Origin: Eubacteriales bacterium
Lineage (GTDB): Bacteria; Bacillota; Clostridia; Peptostreptococcales; Anaerovoracaceae
DNA: 64,000 nt
Reading direction: 5' to 3'
Assembly: GCA_028872475.1 (NCBI GenBank)
Contig: JAQYMQ010000023.1
Coordinates: 1-64,000, forward strand
Part shown: piece by piece, positions 17,091-25,867 of the stretch
Numbering within the stretch: the first letter of the stretch is position 1
Layout of the letters: every line of letters starts with the position of its first letter
Position numbers and translations under genes: made by a program
The notes under the pieces: model-generated
Databases searched by the model: none
What the model saw: only the letters and a program-made list of their open reading frames with translations
Told to the model about the DNA's origin: nothing

Positions 17091-18269
17091 ATGAATGATA
17101 ATTTAAAAACAATAATGTTAGATAACAAATTATTAGATGATAATCTTAATAAAGTGAAAGAGCTTATCTTGTCACAACTTCAAAGGATTGAAAATATCAA
17201 AAATTCTACAACATCTACAGATTTTGCTAAAAAAGATAAAATAGTTATTGGTACTATTGCCGGAGATGGAATTGGTCCAATTATTATGGAGTCTACACTA
17301 ACTGTTTTACAAAGTCTACTTGCAGACAAAATTGAATGTGGAGCTATAGAATTAAAAAAAATTGACGGATTAACGATTGAAAATAGAATTAAACTAATGC
17401 AATCTGTACCGGATAATGTTCTTAATGAAATAAAGTCATGTGACGTAATCCTAAAAGGACCGACCACAACACCTGGAAAAAATGACAACATGCCAAACAT
17501 TGAAAGTGCTAATGTAACTCTTAGAAGAGAACTAGACCTTTTTGCCAACGTTAGACCTATTACAATCCCAGAAAAAAATATTAACTGGATATTTTTTAGA
17601 GAAAATACTGAAGGCGAATACACTCTAGGAAGTAAAGGCATCGATATTCAAGAAGATATTTCACTAGATTTCAAAATTATATCTGATGTCTGCACACAGA
17701 GGATAGCTAAATCAGCTTACGAATACGCAAAAAATAATGGGAATTTAAATGTCTCAATAATCACTAAAGCTAATATTCTAAAGAAAACGGATGGAAGATT
17801 TTTAAATACTTGTCTAAGGGTTTCTAAAGATTATCCTGAAATTAAAACAGACGATTGGTATGTAGATATATGTGCTGCAAATCTGATTAACAATGATATA
17901 AACAGTAAATTCAATGTATTTATTTTGCCTAATCTATATGGAGATATTATCACTGATGAAGCTGCGCAACTTCAAGGTGGTGTTGGAACAGCAGGAAGTG
18001 CAAATATTGGCTCACAATATGCAATGTTTGAAGCAATTCACGGTAGTGCACCTCGCATGTTAGAAGAAGGAATTGAAGCTTATGCTAATCCTGCAAGCCT
18101 TATGCGTGCAGCAGAAATGCTTTTAAGACACATATCATATATTGATTATGCAGATAAATTAAATTTTGCATTAAATAAAACAAACGAAAAGTTAAATATG
18201 ACTGGCAATATTGATGGCAACACGGCTGATGATTTTGTTAATCAAGTTATAAAATATTTGGAGGTATAA
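17091..18269 (+). CDS. icd: Isocitrate dehydrogenase, isocitrate/isopropylmalate family
   Basis: This enzyme oxidises isocitrate to 2-oxoglutarate, here probably for glutamate synthesis. It has 392 residues with a variable N-terminal extension of about 48 residues before IVIGTIAGDGIGP. The substrate segment ESANVTLRRELDLFANVRP has Ser139 and Asn141, the S-x-N pattern of isocitrate enzymes rather than isopropylmalate ones. The cofactor region IHGSAPRML lacks the Lys-Tyr pair of NADP-dependent E. coli Icd, so NAD use is likelier. It is the second gene of the acn operon; its last codons carry the GGAGG ribosome site of the next gene. Confidence 0.88.
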   Translation: MNDNLKTIMLDNKLLDDNLNKVKELILSQLQRIENIKNSTTSTDFAKKDKIVIGTIAGDGIGPIIMESTLTVLQSLLADKIECGAIELKKIDGLTIENRIKLMQSVPDNVLNEIKSCDVILKGPTTTPGKNDNMPNIESANVTLRRELDLFANVRPITIPEKNINWIFFRENTEGEYTLGSKGIDIQEDISLDFKIISDVCTQRIAKSAYEYAKNNGNLNVSIITKANILKKTDGRFLNTCLRVSKDYPEIKTDDWYVDICAANLINNDINSKFNVFILPNLYGDIITDEAAQLQGGVGTAGSANIGSQYAMFEAIHGSAPRMLEEGIEAYANPASLMRAAEMLLRHISYIDYADKLNFALNKTNEKLNMTGNIDGNTADDFVNQVIKYLEV

Positions 18270-18270
18270 A

Positions 18271-18903
18271 ATGGGAGCATCAGAACAACTTTATATGTCA
18301 CTAAAGGATTCTATTCTTTCTGGCAATATACTTACTGGAGAAAAATTAACCGAACAAATACTATGCAAAAAATATGATATCAGCAGAACACCTGTTAGAG
18401 AAGCCTTGCATAAATTGGAAACAGAAGGACTTTTAACCAGTATTCCAAACAGAGGTTTTTATGTACAAGGCTTGACTAATCAAGACTATTTAGATATTTT
18501 TGTATTAAGAGAATTATATGAAATTCAAGCGGTTCAATGGGCTACCGAAAGAATGAATGACGAAGAATTAGAAGAATTAGAGGAACTTTTTGAATTCATG
18601 GAATTTTATACCTACAAAAAAGATTTAATGAAAATGTTGACTATCAATTCTAATTTTCACAAAAAGATATATGATGGAACACACAATAGAATGCTTCAAA
18701 ATCTATTATCTTCATATCAAGAATTAGTTAAATATGCAGGTTCTTCTAGCGAAAAACCTGATGATTATTTAGATAAATTGTTTATTGAACATAAAAATAT
18801 ATTTATGGCAATTAAAGAAAGAAATCCAGCCAAAGCAGGAGAAGCGATGAGAGAGCATATTCAAGCTTCAAAAAGCAGATACTTAAATAAAAAGGAGGAA
18901 TAA
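18271..18903 (+). CDS. GntR-family transcriptional regulator, FCD type
   Basis: A 210-residue regulator with an N-terminal winged helix-turn-helix (GEKLTEQILCKKYDISRTP, VREALHKLETEGLL) and an all-helical FCD effector domain (about 75-205) whose metal-ligand histidines are visible (NSNFHKKIYDG, MREHIQASK). FCD domains bind small organic acids, often with a metal, so citrate or a related acid is a reasonable ligand. The gene starts 1 nt after the icd stop and is co-transcribed with it. A palindrome at the operon promoter is a candidate binding site. Confidence 0.9.
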   Translation: MGASEQLYMSLKDSILSGNILTGEKLTEQILCKKYDISRTPVREALHKLETEGLLTSIPNRGFYVQGLTNQDYLDIFVLRELYEIQAVQWATERMNDEELEELEELFEFMEFYTYKKDLMKMLTINSNFHKKIYDGTHNRMLQNLLSSYQELVKYAGSSSEKPDDYLDKLFIEHKNIFMAIKERNPAKAGEAMREHIQASKSRYLNKKEE

Positions 18904-18905
18904 AA

Positions 18906-19484
18906 ATGAATACTATAGAGTTGTTAAAATCAAAAAGGACTTTTAGACGATATATTCAAGAGAAAAAAATTGACGAATCAATTATTAACGAGATGAAAGA
19001 ATCAGTTAGATATATATCTAGCGCTGCAAACTTACAACCTCTCAGATATATCTTTGTTACGTCAGAAGAAAAAGTTGAAGAATTGTTTCCTCATACAAAA
19101 TGGGCAGCTAGACTACCTAAAGAGCTTGGTACCCCAAAAGATGGAGAAAAACCGGTCGCATATGTAGTAATTTACTGTGCAAAAAATGACTTTACACCTT
19201 TTACAAATTACGACGTTGGTCTTGCAATGGCAAATCTTACTACTGCTGCTTGGGCACATGGAGTTGGAAATTGTATTTTCAAATCTTATACAAAGGATGC
19301 TATCAAAAGTGTCTGTGGCTTAAGTAATGATGACGAATTATGTGCAGTAATCTCATTTGGTTATCCATCTCACAAATCGACAGTTGTAGACATAATTGAC
19401 AATGATGTTGCTTATAGCCTAGATGACAATAAAGATTACATTGTTCCAAAGCGTCTAATTGCAGATATTATAAAGGATATTTAA
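18906..19484 (+). CDS. Nitroreductase-family flavoprotein
   Basis: A 192-residue FMN-binding protein of the nitroreductase fold: MNTIELLKSKRTFRRY at the N-terminus, SAANLQPLRYIF (FMN contact) and a C-terminal half with GLAMANLTTAAWAHGVGNCIF. Such enzymes move electrons from NAD(P)H to varied acceptors. The substrate is not evident. It is the last gene of the acn operon, 2 nt after the regulator stop with a strong AAGGAGGAA site, so it may be regulated by citrate-pathway signals. A terminator follows. Confidence 0.88.
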   Translation: MNTIELLKSKRTFRRYIQEKKIDESIINEMKESVRYISSAANLQPLRYIFVTSEEKVEELFPHTKWAARLPKELGTPKDGEKPVAYVVIYCAKNDFTPFTNYDVGLAMANLTTAAWAHGVGNCIFKSYTKDAIKSVCGLSNDDELCAVISFGYPSHKSTVVDIIDNDVAYSLDDNKDYIVPKRLIADIIKDI

Positions 19485-19561
19485 TATCCTTTACTTTACT
19501 AGATTTTATTCTGTAAGCCTATCATCCCAAAATAAATAATCATTTTATAGACTGAATTTTA

Positions 19562-19601
19562 AAAATCCATTATTTACTTAGAACTGTAAATAATGGATTT
19601 T
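19562..19601. terminator. Bidirectional terminator between nitroreductase and the wall-binding gene
   Basis: A perfect 16-bp stem (19562-19577 with 19586-19601) with an 8-nt loop and A/T outer pairs. It lies between two convergent genes and can serve both. Confidence 0.85.
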
Positions 19602-19616
19602 AATTACCTTTAATAT

Positions 19617-21317
19617 TTATTCTATCCATGCTCCAGATGAGTTAAATTTATACCATTTACCGCCAATCTTTAACCAACCTGTCTGCATCGCTCCACTACT
19701 GTTTAAATAGTACCATTTACCTCCTGTCTTTAGCCAGCCAGTTTGCATTGCTCCACTACCATTTAAATAGTACCATTTACCTCCTGTCTTTAGCCAGCCA
19801 GTTTGCATTACTCCACTACCGTTTAAATAGTACCATTTACCCCCTGTCTTTAGCCAGCCAGTTTGCATTACTCCACTACCGTTTAAATAGTACCATTTAC
19901 CTCCTGTCTTTAGCCAGCCAGTTTGCATTACGCCATTATCGTTCAAGTAATACCATACACCTTTATTTTTTAACCATCCAATTGTTATAGTACCATCCGA
20001 ATTGGCAAAGTAATATTTACCTTCAGGATTTTTCCACCATCCACTTGCAAGATAACCATCATCTTTAAATATATATTGCAGTCCATCTATTACTTCAACA
20101 CAATTGTGTGGATAAATACTGTTGGGACTATAGTTCTCAACAGTATTATAAGCATACCATTTTCCTTTATCATTCAAATGCCATTGCCCATTATAATGCT
20201 TTAATGGTTCATTAGCTTTTCCATTAAGCAAATCAACTTTAGTATATACACTATATCCTTTTAAAAATCCATACAATGATTCCTTATAATCCATATCAAC
20301 ATTAACCGTAAGATTTTCATCAAGCGACGCAATTATACTTTTCTTGCCCTGCTTGTATGCAGCTCCAGCTGAAAATATTCTTGAACCATCGTTCAAACGA
20401 TCAACAAATGAATTATAGGAATTATGACTTATATCATTATCTCCAAAATCCATCTCGATAGTAGTATATATTTGTCTATTAGGGCACAATATTATACTTG
20501 CATCTAATGTTTTAACATAATGATAACTGTTTGAACCCTCATAACCATGATGGTTCATTGTAGCTATATCCACCTTCCCAATCTGATCTGCTAGCACTGT
20601 CTCATGCTTAATAAAATCATCTAAGTCACCACCTATAAATGCTGTTTTACCGTTAGGCGCAATAACCTTGACACCAAGAGACATACTGTTTGCATCATTG
20701 TATGGACCTTTTTCCGATGCTCTGTAATTATATAGAACTAAATCTGTATCACCAAGTTTAATCGAATGAATATCTCCATCAAAATCTGCTGGTTTTGTAA
20801 TTATCTTTGCCTTACATCTTTCTCCAGCTGCAATTAAATCATTGTATACTTCTAAATTATCCCATAGTCTTTTTTTATTTGTTATATATTCATCTTTATA
20901 TTCTGGCGTAATAATTGTTTTAACTGGGATTGCATCAATAACTTCATCTCCAGAACCTATATGGTCTGAATGTGCATGTGTTCCAATATAATAATCAAAA
21001 TTATCCGCATTCACTCCCAGTTCTCTCATATAATTAATAACTAAATCTTCGACACCATGGCCACTTCTAGTTACACCACTGACATTGACTTTATTTCTTG
21101 GTATGCTGTCATCTTCTCCAGAATCAACTACGGCAAAGTGACCATTTGACTCAACGATAAATGCATTACAACTTGTGTCATTGGCTATCATATGGATTTT
21201 AACTATACTTTCTGTTTCATTTTGCGCAAATGATTTCATTGGTATAAATAATGAAACAAAAATACAAGAAATACAAACCATATAAACCAATGTTTTTAAA
21301 AAATATTTTCTCTTCAT
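19617..21317 (-). CDS. Secreted metallo-beta-lactamase-fold protein with choline-binding-type repeats (Pce/CbpE-like)
   Basis: A surface protein of about 566 residues from the ATG at 21317. Residues 1-32 form a signal peptide (basic MKRKYF, then a hydrophobic stretch ending near SFAQ). A metallo-beta-lactamase domain follows, with THAHSDHIG (metal ligands H114, H116, D118, H119) and further ligands in FIGGDLDDF and MNHHGYEGS. The C-terminal 150 residues carry about seven GW-type cell-wall-binding repeats (GWLKTGGKWYYLNGSG). The same combination defines the pneumococcal phosphorylcholine esterase Pce/CbpE, so a wall-decorating phosphodiesterase is the best analogy; the substrate is inferred. 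The longer frame starting at 21383 would put 22 extra residues before the signal peptide. Confidence 0.85.
   Translation of the reverse strand: MKRKYFLKTLVYMVCISCIFVSLFIPMKSFAQNETESIVKIHMIANDTSCNAFIVESNGHFAVVDSGEDDSIPRNKVNVSGVTRSGHGVEDLVINYMRELGVNADNFDYYIGTHAHSDHIGSGDEVIDAIPVKTIITPEYKDEYITNKKRLWDNLEVYNDLIAAGERCKAKIITKPADFDGDIHSIKLGDTDLVLYNYRASEKGPYNDANSMSLGVKVIAPNGKTAFIGGDLDDFIKHETVLADQIGKVDIATMNHHGYEGSNSYHYVKTLDASIILCPNRQIYTTIEMDFGDNDISHNSYNSFVDRLNDGSRIFSAGAAYKQGKKSIIASLDENLTVNVDMDYKESLYGFLKGYSVYTKVDLLNGKANEPLKHYNGQWHLNDKGKWYAYNTVENYSPNSIYPHNCVEVIDGLQYIFKDDGYLASGWWKNPEGKYYFANSDGTITIGWLKNKGVWYYLNDNGVMQTGWLKTGGKWYYLNGSGVMQTGWLKTGGKWYYLNGSGVMQTGWLKTGGKWYYLNGSGAMQTGWLKTGGKWYYLNSSGAMQTGWLKIGGKWYKFNSSGAWIE
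19681..19980 (-). repeat. Five 60-bp tandem repeats coding wall-binding modules
   Basis: Units begin at 19681, 19741, 19801, 19861 and 19921, each exactly 60 bp and 20 codons. The first four differ by only a few bases; the fifth has diverged. Near-identity at DNA level, including third positions, points to recent expansion or gene conversion. Confidence 0.9.
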
Positions 21318-21506
21318 ACTATATTCTCTATTTATATAAACAAAATTAGTTAAAAAGTAAAACAGATCTATTCGCTCAATCATGTAAAAATACAGAAAAA
21401 CTAAAAATTATATTATTACGATTATAATTTACTCTCTATTATTAACTATACAAATAAATATTAGAATAATCCACAGCTTTCATACCCATTTATTTGTATC
21501 AAAAGC

Positions 21507-21537
21507 AAAAAAAAGCAATAACTACTGTCATTACTTT
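21507..21537 (-). terminator. Terminator after rpoZ
   Basis: On the minus strand an 11-bp stem with two G-U pairs (21512-21522 with 21527-21537) and an AGTA loop leads into a run of eight Ts. It ends the radC/mre-to-rpoZ run. The remaining 21318-21506 gap is AT-rich with TATAAT-like boxes facing the wall-binding gene but no convincing -35. Confidence 0.7.
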
Positions 21538-21552
21538 TCTAACCTGTAATAA

Positions 21553-21768
21553 TTATTCTCCCTCTCTAGTATAAGAAATAATATCTTCAGCAATTTCTTC
21601 TGAAGCCATTGAAACAGGTTTTCTTTCAAAACCATCTTGATCATATGCATCTACAAACTTAGGCTTGCCATCAACTATATCTCTTGCTCTCTTTGCAGCA
21701 AGCAACACTGTAGTATATCTACTATCTGTCTTTGTTCTCATTATATTTACTGATGGATATAACATCAT
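21553..21768 (-). CDS. rpoZ: RNA polymerase omega subunit
   Basis: Omega helps assemble RNA polymerase. The 71-residue protein starts MMLYPSVNIMRTKTDSRYTTVLLAAKRARDIV and contains the diagnostic KPVSMASEEIAEDII. Its ATG overlaps the gmk stop as ATGA, so the two are translationally coupled. The gmk-rpoZ pair is conserved in Bacillota, but here it hangs on the mre operon rather than preceding coaBC-priA. Confidence 0.93.
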   Translation of the reverse strand: MMLYPSVNIMRTKTDSRYTTVLLAAKRARDIVDGKPKFVDAYDQDGFERKPVSMASEEIAEDIISYTREGE

Positions 21769-22403
21769 AATCTTATTCCCTCCTCAAAGTTTTTAATCAT
21801 TTCTAAAACTGCAATACTATCCTTTTTATTTTTAAATTCATCATCAGCACCGAAGCTACTAATACACTCATCAATATCTTGTAGCGCCTTCTCTAAATCA
21901 TCATTTACAAATACATAATCATATAATGGAGCTAACTCTATTTCTCTACAAGCCTCTGCAAGTCTTCTTTCTATAACATCCTGCTCGTCTGTAGCCCTGA
22001 GTGAAAGTCTACTTCTCAATTCGGCTTTTGACGGTGGCATTATAAATATCAATATTGCTTCATCTAAAACTTCTTTAACTTGCAAAGCTCCTTGTACATC
22101 AATTTCCAAGATTACATTGATACCTTTTTCAAGCCTTTCATATACATTCTTTTTTGGGGTACCATAGAAATTTCCAAACACTTCAGCATATTCAATAAAA
22201 CCACCATTATCAATTTCTCGAATAAACTCTTCTTTCGTAATGAAATAGTAATGCTTTCCATCTACCTCATTTTTCCTTGGCTTCCTCGTTGTTGCAGATA
22301 TGGATAACTCTATATCCTGTCTATTTTCAATAAGTTTCTTGCATATTGTCCCTTTACCTACACCTGACGGTCCAGATATTACAAACAATCTCCCCTTTTG
22401 CAT
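21765..22403 (-). CDS. gmk: Guanylate kinase
   Basis: Gmk phosphorylates GMP to GDP with ATP. From the ATG at 22403 it is 212 residues: P-loop GPSGVGKGT near residue 11, the GMP-binding region ISATTRKPRKNEVDGKHYYF, and EIDVQGALQVK. This start is preferred over one 8 codons upstream because AGGAG lies 7 nt before it and the family begins about ten residues before the P-loop. It overlaps rpoZ downstream and follows minD. Confidence 0.95.
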   Translation of the reverse strand: MQKGRLFVISGPSGVGKGTICKKLIENRQDIELSISATTRKPRKNEVDGKHYYFITKEEFIREIDNGGFIEYAEVFGNFYGTPKKNVYERLEKGINVILEIDVQGALQVKEVLDEAILIFIMPPSKAELRSRLSLRATDEQDVIERRLAEACREIELAPLYDYVFVNDDLEKALQDIDECISSFGADDEFKNKKDSIAVLEMIKNFEEGIRL

Positions 22404-22452
22404 ATTTTCACTCCTAAAAAATCTCAAACAATTATAACATATTTTCTACATA

Positions 22453-23175
22453 TTATTCTTCTATTATTCTATCAGCAATATTTTCTAAGTTCTGTCTAAT
22501 ATATGTATTGCCTTTCAAAGCTATAGGTAAACCTTTTGTTGTTGCAATATAGATATTTTCATCATGTTGAATACAGCCTAAAATCTTTAAATTTACACAT
22601 CTCGTAACGTCAGACAACATAGGCACAAAGCCCTGGGCAATTAATTCACCATAAACTTGATTGATTACACATGAAGTTTCTTCTATTCCAACCCGTTTTA
22701 GATGACTGATAACCGCATCTAAGTCTCTCAAAGAAGCATCGTTGGCAGTGGTCACAATAATCGCTTCATCTGCACCAGCTGCTGCAATATCAAAGCCTTC
22801 GCCTATTCCGGCCGGAGAATCAATCAAAATATAGTCAAATTCTTTCTTTAATTTTTCACATAATACTTTCATATGCATTGGCGAAATATTTTCATCTTTC
22901 TTATATGGAGGCGCTGCCATAAAATATAGATTTTCAAAGCGCCTATCTTTGATTAATGCCTTCTTTATTCCACAAACTCCAGTCATTACATCCATCACAT
23001 TAAAGACAACTTCGTTTTCTAATCCAATATATAAGTCCAAACTTCTAAGACCCATATCCATATCCATCAGTAAAACTTTTTTCCCCTTCATCGCTAAAAG
23101 AACGCCAATATTTGCTACAAATACTGTCTTCCCTGTTCCACCTTTTCCCGATGTAATAATTATTGATTTACCCAT
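22453..23175 (-). CDS. minD: MinD-like ParA/MinD-family ATPase without MinC
   Basis: A 240-residue ATPase with the deviant Walker A GKGGTGKT (residues 10-17), MDMDMGLRSLD (switch I) and IDSPAGIGEG (switch II), all typical of MinD. MinD normally recruits MinC to membranes to block FtsZ rings. Here no minC or minE is present: the gene follows pbp2 directly. The C-terminus ends LENIADRIIEE, acidic rather than the basic amphipathic membrane-targeting helix that ends most MinDs. The product may therefore act differently or with a distant partner. The position in the mreBCD operon is standard for minCD. Confidence 0.82.
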   Translation of the reverse strand: MGKSIIITSGKGGTGKTVFVANIGVLLAMKGKKVLLMDMDMGLRSLDLYIGLENEVVFNVMDVMTGVCGIKKALIKDRRFENLYFMAAPPYKKDENISPMHMKVLCEKLKKEFDYILIDSPAGIGEGFDIAAAGADEAIIVTTANDASLRDLDAVISHLKRVGIEETSCVINQVYGELIAQGFVPMLSDVTRCVNLKILGCIQHDENIYIATTKGLPIALKGNTYIRQNLENIADRIIEE

Positions 23176-23176
23176 T

Positions 23177-25867
23177 TTAATTCAATCCTTTGTTAATCTT
23201 CATATCATTATAAGTTTTACTATCTTTATTCATGTAAGCATTAACAATATCCACAACCAAAGGAGCTAATGTCCAACCATCTTTTCCTTGAGGGACATAT
23301 ACTGCAATTGCAATTTTAGGATCCTTGTATGGAGCTAGAGCTACCATCCAAGCAAAGTCATCATAGTCACCCTTGAAACGATTTAATGATGCTCCTGTCT
23401 CTCTTCCATTCGATAAGTTAATTACTGCCTTTCTGTAAGCCACATCATCATTGGTATAATATTCTGCATTAGTTTTTCTTAAGCGCTTAACTTCTTCTTT
23501 TACCTCGTTCCATGACATATTCCCAAAGCTGCCAAGATGTTGCTGTAAATATTCTTTTTCAGACATAGTCTTAACTTTACCAAATTTTTGTGCGGTACCA
23601 GTTTTCATACATAAATCCAAACCACTCACTCTAAATGCGTTATTATCTTTTGCAGTCACATTCATCGATTCCAGTACGTCGTCAATAACTTTTGAAGATG
23701 TATCAAGCTTATCTACTTGTTTACTCTTATCTTTGTATTCATTTTGAACATTTTTAACTACAGTAACCTTATGTCTCCTACCCTCATCACCTAATGTTGC
23801 CATATAATTAGCCATTTGAATTGGAGTATACATACTAGATCCCTGTCCTATAGACAAATTGAACACATCGCCTGTCGTCCATGAATTCTTATTAAAATAT
23901 ACATATAGAAAACTTTCCACAAACTCTCTATATTTTGATGGTTTTACACTAACTTGCGGCAAAAGCTCGCCAGTCATCTTGCTATATGTAATACCCTTCA
24001 TATCTGTCCATTTAACTATAGTATCTATATCTTTTTCTAGCCTTTTAGCATTATCAACCACTTTACTATCAAAATACTTTTCAGCTTCAGCATATAATGC
24101 ACTCTTTAACTGCGCTTTATTAGCCTGAATTTTAGAATCTAAACTTGGAAGTCCATATGACGATTCTTCTATTTCGATTCCAGTCTTTTCATCAAGTCCC
24201 AATTGCTTCGCAAATTTAAGTATCTTATCAATCCCCATATCCTTTAAACCCAACGATTGCCCATTAGACCAGTCCTTATTGGTTGCAATATTCCAAAAGT
24301 AACAGTTGCAAGATTCAGACATTGCCTTATTCAAAGCTATGTATCCATGATTTCCCTTTCTTGCATTCCAAAGCCAACATCCAAATTCTTGCTGCCCAAT
24401 TTTAATATGCCCGTCATCTTTATACGCTGTATCTGGATTCAATCCACTGTCTAATGCTGCTAGTGCAGTAATTGGCTTAAATGTTGATCCAGGTTGCACC
24501 ATACTGTTTGTCGCTAAATTAAACAACGGCGCAGGAGATAAAGGATCATACGGATTGTAACTCTGCAAAGAAGCCCAATCTTCACTGCTTATTCCCTCAA
24601 CAAAAAGATTAGGATTAAAGTCAGGATAGTTTGCTAATGCAAGCACCTCTCCTGTTTTAACATCAATTACAACTGCCGCACCAGATGCCGCTTTAGATCT
24701 TGAAGATATTGATTTTATAAGTTTTTCCAGACTGTCTTCCGTAGTTTTTTGTAATCTGGAATCAATAGTTAAATATACATCATTCCCTTTTTTAGCTACA
24801 CTTTTATCTACAGACTTAATAGCTTCACCATGTGTATTAACCTGCACAACTTCCATGCCATCATGCCCTCTTAGAATACTTTCATATTGAGCTTCAATAC
24901 CACTTTGTCCAATCATAGATGAAATATCATAGCCTTTTTTTTCATATTCTGATTTTTTTTCTTCAGAAATTTTACCCATATATCCCAAAATATGTGAAGC
25001 TAAATTGCCTTGCGGATAATATCTCTTCATATCTGAAATTACTTCCATTCCAGGATATTTCATCTGGTTTCCCTTGATTTCTAAAATAGTCTCCTTAGAA
25101 ACGTTATTCGCAATTTCTATAGGAATATATTTCTTCAATCCATTTTGTTTTATTTCATATCTAATAGCAACAATTGCTAAAGCTTCCTCAGCAGACAAGT
25201 TTTTATCAACTTCATATTTTTCTTTTATTTTTTCAAATGCCACTTTCGCAGATTCATTCTTGTCTAGGTTATAACTTTCTAGAAATTGGTCCTTTTCAAT
25301 ATCCTGCCTATAACGCATACTTCTAATGTTTATTGGCGGATATTTAGCATATTTTTCATTTAATATTTTTTGAATCTCATATTTATCATTTGAATCTATC
25401 TCATATCTTTCTTTTAAGATATCAAAAGCCTGACTAGCTGATGTTCCTACATCTATCTTATTAGCTCTCAACCAGTTATCTATTTCATCCTGAAATTTAT
25501 ATCTAATTTCCCCATCTTTGTATTCCATAGGGAAATTGTTTACTACTTTGTCACCGTTTTCATTTAAAAGCCTTATTGTAGTAATTATAGAATCATTAAT
25601 ATCGTCCGCATCTATTGTATTTAAATTCAACCTAACCGTAAATGTCTGCACATTATCTGCTAATAATACTCCATTTCTATCATAAATTGAACCTCTGGCA
25701 GCTGGTGTATAAATACCCTTATATGCCATATTTTTAGATAATTTACTCCATTCATCGCCTTGAACAACAGAAAGATCTACTAAACGAATAACTAAAATAG
25801 CTGCAAGAAAAATAAATATTTTCTTCACCTTGCTATAAGATTTAATTTTATTAGCTATTTTTTTCAT
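23177..25867 (-). CDS. mrdA: Penicillin-binding protein 2, elongation transpeptidase
   Basis: PBP2 cross-links peptidoglycan during side-wall growth with MreBCD. It has 896 residues, against 600-720 in most bacteria. There is one N-terminal membrane anchor (13-30), a dimerisation domain with RGSIYDRNG (58-66), and the transpeptidase with Ser461 in GSTFK, SCN at 519-521 and KTG at 755-757. The extra length is a charged helical insertion at about 100-250 (repeated KERYEI/KEKYEV motifs) and another around 565-660 between SxN and KTG. Long forms occur in Clostridia. It overlaps the mreD stop by 1 nt. Confidence 0.93.
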   Translation of the reverse strand: MKKIANKIKSYSKVKKIFIFLAAILVIRLVDLSVVQGDEWSKLSKNMAYKGIYTPAARGSIYDRNGVLLADNVQTFTVRLNLNTIDADDINDSIITTIRLLNENGDKVVNNFPMEYKDGEIRYKFQDEIDNWLRANKIDVGTSASQAFDILKERYEIDSNDKYEIQKILNEKYAKYPPINIRSMRYRQDIEKDQFLESYNLDKNESAKVAFEKIKEKYEVDKNLSAEEALAIVAIRYEIKQNGLKKYIPIEIANNVSKETILEIKGNQMKYPGMEVISDMKRYYPQGNLASHILGYMGKISEEKKSEYEKKGYDISSMIGQSGIEAQYESILRGHDGMEVVQVNTHGEAIKSVDKSVAKKGNDVYLTIDSRLQKTTEDSLEKLIKSISSRSKAASGAAVVIDVKTGEVLALANYPDFNPNLFVEGISSEDWASLQSYNPYDPLSPAPLFNLATNSMVQPGSTFKPITALAALDSGLNPDTAYKDDGHIKIGQQEFGCWLWNARKGNHGYIALNKAMSESCNCYFWNIATNKDWSNGQSLGLKDMGIDKILKFAKQLGLDEKTGIEIEESSYGLPSLDSKIQANKAQLKSALYAEAEKYFDSKVVDNAKRLEKDIDTIVKWTDMKGITYSKMTGELLPQVSVKPSKYREFVESFLYVYFNKNSWTTGDVFNLSIGQGSSMYTPIQMANYMATLGDEGRRHKVTVVKNVQNEYKDKSKQVDKLDTSSKVIDDVLESMNVTAKDNNAFRVSGLDLCMKTGTAQKFGKVKTMSEKEYLQQHLGSFGNMSWNEVKEEVKRLRKTNAEYYTNDDVAYRKAVINLSNGRETGASLNRFKGDYDDFAWMVALAPYKDPKIAIAVYVPQGKDGWTLAPLVVDIVNAYMNKDSKTYNDMKINKGLN

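Noticed and set aside
17091..18269. 3-isopropylmalate dehydrogenase
   Set aside because: The substrate motif has the S-x-N pattern of isocitrate enzymes, and the gene follows aconitase; no leu genes are nearby.
19681..19980. CRISPR-like regular 60-bp period
   Set aside because: No spacers: the repeats are head-to-tail, in frame and code for wall-binding modules.
19748..19990. Plus-strand open frame with repeated LNSTIY motifs
   Set aside because: It is the antisense shadow of the wall-binding repeats, with no ribosome site.
23177..25867. PBP2 insertions as a novel fusion
   Set aside because: Long PBP2 forms with helical insertions occur in Clostridia, and all catalytic motifs are in order.
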